In this document: piece after piece, positions 58,587 through 64,000 of the stretch
How the letters are laid out: the number at the start of each line of letters is the position of its first letter
Position numbering within the stretch: position 1 is the first letter of the stretch
Assembly: GCA_033065855.1 (NCBI GenBank)
Contig: JAVXUO010000749.1
Coordinates: 1 to 64,000, forward strand
Direction: 5' to 3'
From: Escallonia rubra
Taxonomy: Eukaryota > Streptophyta > Magnoliopsida > Escalloniales > Escalloniaceae
DNA length: 64,000 nt
Position numbers and translations under genes: made by a program
Notes under the pieces: model-generated
Told to the model about the DNA's origin: nothing
Database searches by the model: none
Seen by the model: the letters and a program-made list of their open reading frames with translations, nothing else

Positions 58587-59156
58587 GGGGCCGTTTGACA
58601 TCAATTTTTTTTTGCTTTTTTTTTTCAGTTTTAAAAATTGGAAAAATTGGAAGCGTTTGGTAACCATTTTTTTTCAATTTAAAAAATCACTTTTTAAATT
58701 GTATAGTAAAAAAAGAGGAAAAAGCTCTGTTTTTTTCACTTAATTTTTTTTTTTTGAGACCTCCACCACAACGCACCCACCGTCGCCCAGCAGCCACCTC
58801 TGGCCACCACCGCCGGCAGCCACCTCCAGCAACCACCGCCCGACAGCCACCTCCGGCCGCCGGCAACCACCACCTGGCGGCAGCCACCTCCGGCCACCAC
58901 CACCGGGCGGCCACCACCAACAGCCACCTCCGGCCGCCGGCAGCCACCTCTGGCCACCACCGCCGGCAGCCACTGCTGGCGACTGCCGTGAAAACCACCG
59001 GCGACCACCACTGTCGACCACTGCTACGCCCCACCACCGCCACCGCAAACCATCACAAAAAAAGGATTATCAAACTCCCATTTGTTTTTGTAAAAAAAAA
59101 AAAAAATTAAGCTGCTCTTTAAAAACTGAAGAAAAAAAACTGTGTCAAACAGACCC
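58587..59156. mobile_element. PIF/Harbinger (Tourist-like) MITE, 570 bp, with GC-rich core
   Basis: The inverted ends GGGGCCGTTTGACA and GGGTCTGTTTGACA (right end read inward) are flanked by TAA on both sides (58584-58586, 59157-59159), the duplication usual for this group. A poly-T/A-rich shell surrounds a CCACCTCCGGCC-type minisatellite at 58760-59050. Frames across the core on both strands are compositional. Confidence 0.85.
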
Positions 59157-59159
59157 TAA

Positions 59160-59695
59160 GATGTAATAAGTCAAATTTTAGTTCAGTACCTGGTTTTTTT
59201 TACTATACACGGTTTTGGAACAGAACGAGTTAAATATGCATGCAAGTCGTTTGACTTGCTACCCTTAGGTGATTAACTTGTTTCCTTTCTTGTCGATTCA
59301 CCTCATTAGGTAGAGTTATGATTACTAGATGAATGCATTGCATGAGTTAAAGAAAAATAAACGTAAATATACTAACTTGGGAGACAAGGACTATCGGTTA
59401 CGGTCAATTATGATTGAAATAATAAGATATTTCACTTAATTCCAAAAAAAAAATTAAGAGTAGTCATGGCCCCAACGTGTGGTCCCTTATATCCGTCCAT
59501 GATTAGAGTTTCTAAAGCTAGATATAATTTTGGGTTATAAAGGGCACTTGTAGTCTTAAACCATTAGAGTTAGTTTAGATGCAAAGGGAGGTGAGGAACA
59601 ATAACACTAAAGCAAAAAAGTGAAAACTCGAATAACAAGCAAGTTTGTAAAAACAATTCCAAGAGGATGAATCTTTCTCTGTTCGTAATAGGCTC
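59160..59695. other. Intergenic, no gene seen
   Basis: A/T-rich flank. The last bases, GGCTC, would be one copy of the copia target duplication; the other copy is outside the window or lost. Confidence 0.5.
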
Positions 59696-60544
59696 TGTTG
59701 GAAATAAAGGCAGTATGGAGAAACTGGACTGAAGATGCCTGAGTCGAATGCGTTGCACTCTTTCCTTAAGACAATATTTGCTCCCTTATAATCTACTTAG
59801 GGTAGCAGCAAATCTGCCTCCCAAGATAAAACAGGCGAAACTCTGTTGATCACATCAGAATGCAATCAACAGACAGAAATTTGAGAGAGAGCAAGAGAGA
59901 ATTCGAAGTGAACTTATGATCTGACCATCAGCCTTATTTATAGACACCAAAGGGTGCCAAGAACAGGTGCAAACAGTTGTGGCAGTTAAGTGACTCTGCA
60001 AATGTCACTTAACAGTCACAATTTGTAGACACAGTATAGAGGTGCAACATTTGAACTAAAAGGCGCCAATTGCAGTTGCCATTTCGAAATTAACTGTTTC
60101 AGTTCAAGTTGCAGCTCACAAGCTGAATTTTTCGCAAAAGTTAAGGCTGGGCTTGGGGCGAGGGCTCCTAGCGACGATGTGCACGTGCGAAGTGCAAAGT
60201 GCGCCTAAAAGCGCCAATAGCGCCTTTACGCCGCCGCCGTCGCCGTCGCCGGCGCGCGCATGCGGTGCGGTGCACCGCACATGTGCAAGTGCATGGCCAT
60301 GCATACCATGTGTTTCTAGAACAATATGGTATGTCACATGGCCATTTAAATACCCTTAACTTTTCCATTTCCCAAGCCATGTGCGAACCCACTTCATGAT
60401 TAGTTTCAACCTTATTAATTGTCAATGTTTGAGAGTTAATATCTCTCAAACCAATCAATCAATTTGATTGATTCTTTTTGCAACTTATTCCTTGTAGTAC
60501 AAACTTTAATAAGGTAAGAATCAATTATTAGAAAATTTCCAACA
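59696..60544 (-). repeat. 3' LTR of a Ty1/copia element
   Basis: It is 849 bp, bounded by TGTTGGAAAT and its inverted copy ATTTCCAACA. On the minus strand it has a TATA box (59935-59942, TATAAATA) and a U5-like end. It contains a GC-rich patch (60180-60290) giving chance frames. Confidence 0.88.
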
Positions 60545-60558
60545 ATTTCCCCCAATTT
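60545..60558 (-). promoter_or_regulatory. Polypurine tract of the copia element
   Basis: On the minus strand AAATTGGGGGAAAT directly precedes the LTR start TGTTGG, the normal position for plus-strand priming. Confidence 0.8.
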
Positions 60559-61149
60559 TCCATAATTGGATTTTATCACATTCCTAATTTAGAAATGTAC
60601 CTCTCTATCCTTTGGTAGGTCCTACTAAGATAAAGGTGTCTTTCGACTTGAACCTTTACTATAAAGTAGTAAAGTCAATCAGAATTCAAAGTAGCCTTAG
60701 CGTTGAACTACGAATCCTTGGTGATTGATCATCACAACTTAGTGTAGAACTTTCCAACCAAATTTCCAAATACCTGCACATTTACAGCCATGTGCTACAT
60801 CTTAGGATTTTCATAAGTGCCATAGAGACTAGCTCAAATCTTGTAGAAGGGGCCCCACTTCCCGCACTTATATAGGTAAATCTACTAAGGTGTACTTGTA
60901 TGACTTGCACCCTCCTTTAAGGACATAGATTTATTAAGGGAATAACTCCCACCCTCCTTTTGTTCTCCATACAAGTATGCACTACTTTGAGATGGCATGA
61001 AGATCAAAATCTTCATCTTTTAGTGCATCTTTGGTTATAAATACAACGTGTTTTTCCATTGAACTAGAAGACTAAAGGTTACTCTAGTATCTAGTTGGTT
61101 TCCACGTGTATGTTACCTCTCTAATTTCATGAGCTTCAAACCCATCTCC

Positions 61150-62141
61150 CTGGAAGTCTGCCATATTATATCCCTACCTAGGCCTTTCGTAAAGGGATCT
61201 GCCAAATTTCCTTTGGACTTCACATAACTAATAGTAACAACTCCTTTGTCCCAAATAGCTATGTCTAAGAATTATATTTCTAGACTTCCCATTGTATACC
61301 TTACTATATGCTCGCGTTAACGCTACCTCGTTATCGCAGAATATAGAAATAGCAGGCATTGGCTTAGGCCATAGAGGAATCTCTATCAACAGGTCTCTTA
61401 GCCATGCTGCCTCCTTAATCGTCGTTGCCAAAGCAATAAACTCGGACTCCATGGTCGAATGTGAAATCAAAGTTTGTTTCTTGGAACCCCAAGAAATAGC
61501 ACCTCCACCTATGGTAAATATCAAACCACTTGTGGACTTTGTTTCATCTGAGTCCGTGATCCAGTTTGCATCTGTGTACCCTTCCAAAACAGCAGGAAAC
61601 TCTTTATAAGTTAATGCATAGTCCATTGTGCCCTTAAGGTACTTAAGTACTCTAAACACTGCATTCCAATGAACCTGCCCGGGGTTATGAGTAAATCTAC
61701 TCAAAACACCAACTGCAAAGGCTATATCTGGCCGGGTACATTGCATGATATACATCAAGCTGCCAATAACACTAGAATACTCTAGCTGAGAGACACATTT
61801 TCCTTCATTTGCCGTCAATTTGATAGAAGGGTCATATGGGGTAGTAACCGGGACACAATTCTCGTAATTAAATTTCTTTATAGTTTTCTCAATATAATGA
61901 GACTGTGACAAAGAAATAGAGTCCGAGTATCTTATTATTTTCATTCCTAATATAACATTGGCTTCCCCCATATCCTTCATATCAAACGATGAAGATAGAA
62001 ATAATTTAGTTTCCAACACAATATCTAAATCAATACCAAAGATTAACATATCATCCACATACAAACATATTATCACACCACGTCCTTTATCAAACTTAGA
62101 ATAAACGCATTTGTCACATTCATTTATTCTAAATCCATTTG
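61150..62141 (-). pseudogene. Copia pol: C-terminal reverse transcriptase and RNase H
   Basis: Reading starts abruptly at 62141 inside RT ([11 protein letters not shown]). It shows the copia catalytic motif [10 protein letters not shown], then [17 protein letters not shown], the [17 protein letters not shown] block, and RNase H with [22 protein letters not shown] and [12 protein letters not shown] frameshift at about 61262 ends the main frame early, but coding resemblance continues (NLADPFTKGL) to about 61160. Everything upstream, including gag, protease and integrase, is missing because another sequence begins at 62142. About 600 bp of spacer separate it from the polypurine tract. Confidence 0.92.
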
Positions 62142-64000
62142 TAACATCCCCAAAATCTGAGGTTGGAGTTATGGTAAAAATCCCAACTAATCATTTGTTA
62201 GACTTAAGTGACCATTTGGTGAGCATTATACACTATGATCCTTAGTCACAAATTTTTGGCAACCATATGTTATAATTTAGCTGTAGCTAGGTATAAGTCA
62301 CATTAATTAAAATCTTTAATTAGTGATGGTTAGAGTAAACGACATTTTTGGAATTTAATTTTAGCGACGATATATTTTATTATTCAACGTCGACGTGTAT
62401 TTTAGCAATGAATTTATTTTAAGCATTGATATATTTTTTTAGCGACAATTAAACTTTTTTGGTGACGGTGTACTTATTAGCGACGAATTGTCGAACGGGA
62501 TGGCGTAACAACCCATTTATAATTTTCCTAACACATTATGTATTGTAAATATCTTACTATGGGATTATTTTAGCAATAATAAGTTTGGGTTAGAAGTTTT
62601 AGCGACAAATAGATGTGCAGGGTTTTCTTTACATTTTTCCAAATAGGGTTAGTATATTATAACTTGGAATAGTGACCAGCCGTCATTGTAGAAGTTTGAG
62701 ACCTTATTGCGGCAGAGGGAGAGGGCTTCAGAGAGAGGGATCGAGGAACTCTTTCCGGCAAAGGAAATTCCGGCGATCACGAAAATCTTTCCGGTAAGAT
62801 TTACCTTGAAAACTCATGTTATATATATATATATAAATCGTGAATGTGTTTATGGATGGGTATACGGTGCTTGGTTAAGCGGGGCTGTGAAGGGATTTGG
62901 GACTATGAGTGGCCTTGTGCTGCCATGGTTAAGAGATCCGAGAGAAGAGAGTGGCGGTGCAGCCATGGGCTGCCGTGGTTGCAATATATGAGTGTGCATT
63001 GAAGGGTGATGACTGAGGTAAACATAGCTGCAAGAGTGCTCAGTGTATTGTATATGTTTTGGTGGGTGTAAGAAACAAGATAGAGAGGGATAGAGAGAGA
63101 TTTAAACTGAAGTGGGTCATGGTTTATAAGTGGGTGTACGGGTGTGCAAGTTGTGTGCTCTAGAGTGTATTTGTAGGTGTTATGAGAAAGGGAAACAGGG
63201 TGTACGTGATTCATGAGTTGTATACATGTTTCAGCAAGGTGTTAGAGTAAGCCTTTGTTTGGTGGGCTTAAAGAATAGGTCTTTGCCACATTGACGAAGG
63301 AGTTGGAGATTTGGAGGGAATTGTTCATTTTAAATTAAGCAATCTGATGATGAGGAAGCACTAGGAAATGGAAGGAATCCCATGCACTGATATGTTTCAC
63401 TACAAAGGCTATTCTTAAGAATTTCTTGGGCTTTCTTTTTAAGTGAAAGACAAGTCTTAAAGTAGTGTTATTGTTAAGTGGGTTCATAGTTGTTTGGGGT
63501 TAAAACAGGAGCAGCAAATTTGGTGCCACATCCTTGTATCCGTCCCAAATCTGATAGAGTGTTGCAAAATCTTTTTTTTTCATTAAAAGAGAGGTGCTCA
63601 AAATTCTTCTCTTGTGGTGTACAATAGCTAAAAGTTATACGGCAAAGATGGTTAGTGCTGTGAGGGAGTGTGTACTTGTGTGTGTTTTCGTGTGAGCATG
63701 TGTGTGCACAATGGAGGGTGTTTGGTGAAATCTGGGTTAGTGGGTGTGAAGGAGCAGAAGGTGTTTCTGAATGTGTGCTGAGGTGCAAATGGCTGGGTGT
63801 GGATGGTGAAATAAGTGAAGTGCAAGAGGAGAAGAGAATATGGTGTACTGCGTTTTGTGTGTGAATGTGTGTACGTGGTGGGGCCGTGGGGTGATGCAGT
63901 TTTTGAGAGAACTTGATATGCAAGAGGGAGAGAGAGCAGTATGTTGTGGGTGTGCTAAAGTGTATGAATTTCATGTGTGTTTGTATGTGTGTAAGGGCAT
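62142..64000 (+). other. LTR-like sequence running off the window
   Basis: It starts TGTAACATCCCC, the usual opening of plant Tekay/Del chromovirus LTRs, exactly where the copia pol is cut. It then carries several TTTAGCGACGA pieces, a purine-rich leader (62700-62800) and GTGTGT-rich sequence with no convincing exon. No end is seen by 64000, so the identity is tentative. Confidence 0.45.

Noticed and set aside
58687..59110. Several 90-118 codon frames
   Set aside because: They are compositional frames in the minisatellite core of a MITE, on both strands.
62707..62991. Small gene at the right edge
   Set aside because: The frame has no recognised motif and lies in LTR-like sequence with a purine-rich leader.
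1..64000. CRISPR arrays, rRNA and tRNA genes
   Set aside because: The direct repeats seen are eukaryotic satellites and transposon arrays; no rRNA or tRNA core was recognised by eye, though short tRNA genes could be missed without a scan.

Overview
This is a transposon-rich stretch of a flowering-plant nuclear genome, probably a eudicot. The evidence is a land-plant receptor-like kinase with one intron, CACTA, Mutator, hAT and PIF/Harbinger DNA transposons, Ty3/gypsy and Ty1/copia retroelements, and plant-telomere-like TTTAGGG motifs. I cannot name the species. Only one apparently intact host gene is visible: an LRR receptor-like (pseudo)kinase at 15744-18566. Nearly everything else is mobile DNA or its debris. 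All coordinates and repeat matches were read by eye; no search was run.

Layout. 559-12097 is a complete CACTA element with an exact 3-bp target duplication (TTC). It encodes, on the minus strand, a four-exon TNP2-type transposase that reads open from start to stop (3043-6701) and a six-exon second protein (1207-2866) broken by one early stop codon. Its 5.4-kb upstream arm holds a large palindrome, three kinds of tandem array (two TTAGGG/TTTAGGG-like, one built of CACGTG palindromes) and subterminal hairpins. 12098-15743 is gene-poor. 15744-18566 is the kinase. 20164-21680 is a Mutator-like element with a 9-bp duplication and a possible captured exon. 21987-24365 is an LTR plus gag start of a Ty3/gypsy element. 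25025-28674 is a second, related Mutator-like element with foreign sequence and a 42/43-bp satellite inside. 28749-36180 holds LTR-like and transposon-like sequence with several host-exon fragments. 36856-36996 is a cyclophilin scrap and 38208-38824 a short hAT element with an 8-bp duplication.

40434-54504 is a 14-kb Ty3/gypsy element of Tat type with two 2.7-2.9 kb LTRs and the duplication CCAAG. It landed in an old hAT-like (ZMYM1/DUF4371-type) transposase pseudogene whose two halves lie at 40063-40433 and 54510-56360. Its minus-strand gag-pol is decayed and stops inside RNase H. Where integrase should be, a plant-mobile-domain (PMD) gene with its own intron runs on the opposite strand. Another member of the same LTR family is the fragment at 21987-24365. 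56374-57370 is a third Mutator-like element (9-bp duplication), 58587-59156 a PIF/Harbinger MITE (TAA duplication), and 59696-62141 the 3' half of a Ty1/copia element cut off by another LTR-like sequence that runs to the window edge.

How the parts relate: the window is a record of nested insertions around one surviving gene. The CACTA element could be close to autonomous for its main transposase. The gypsy element is non-autonomous as it stands, having lost integrase and its protease active site. Several DNA elements carry pieces of host genes.
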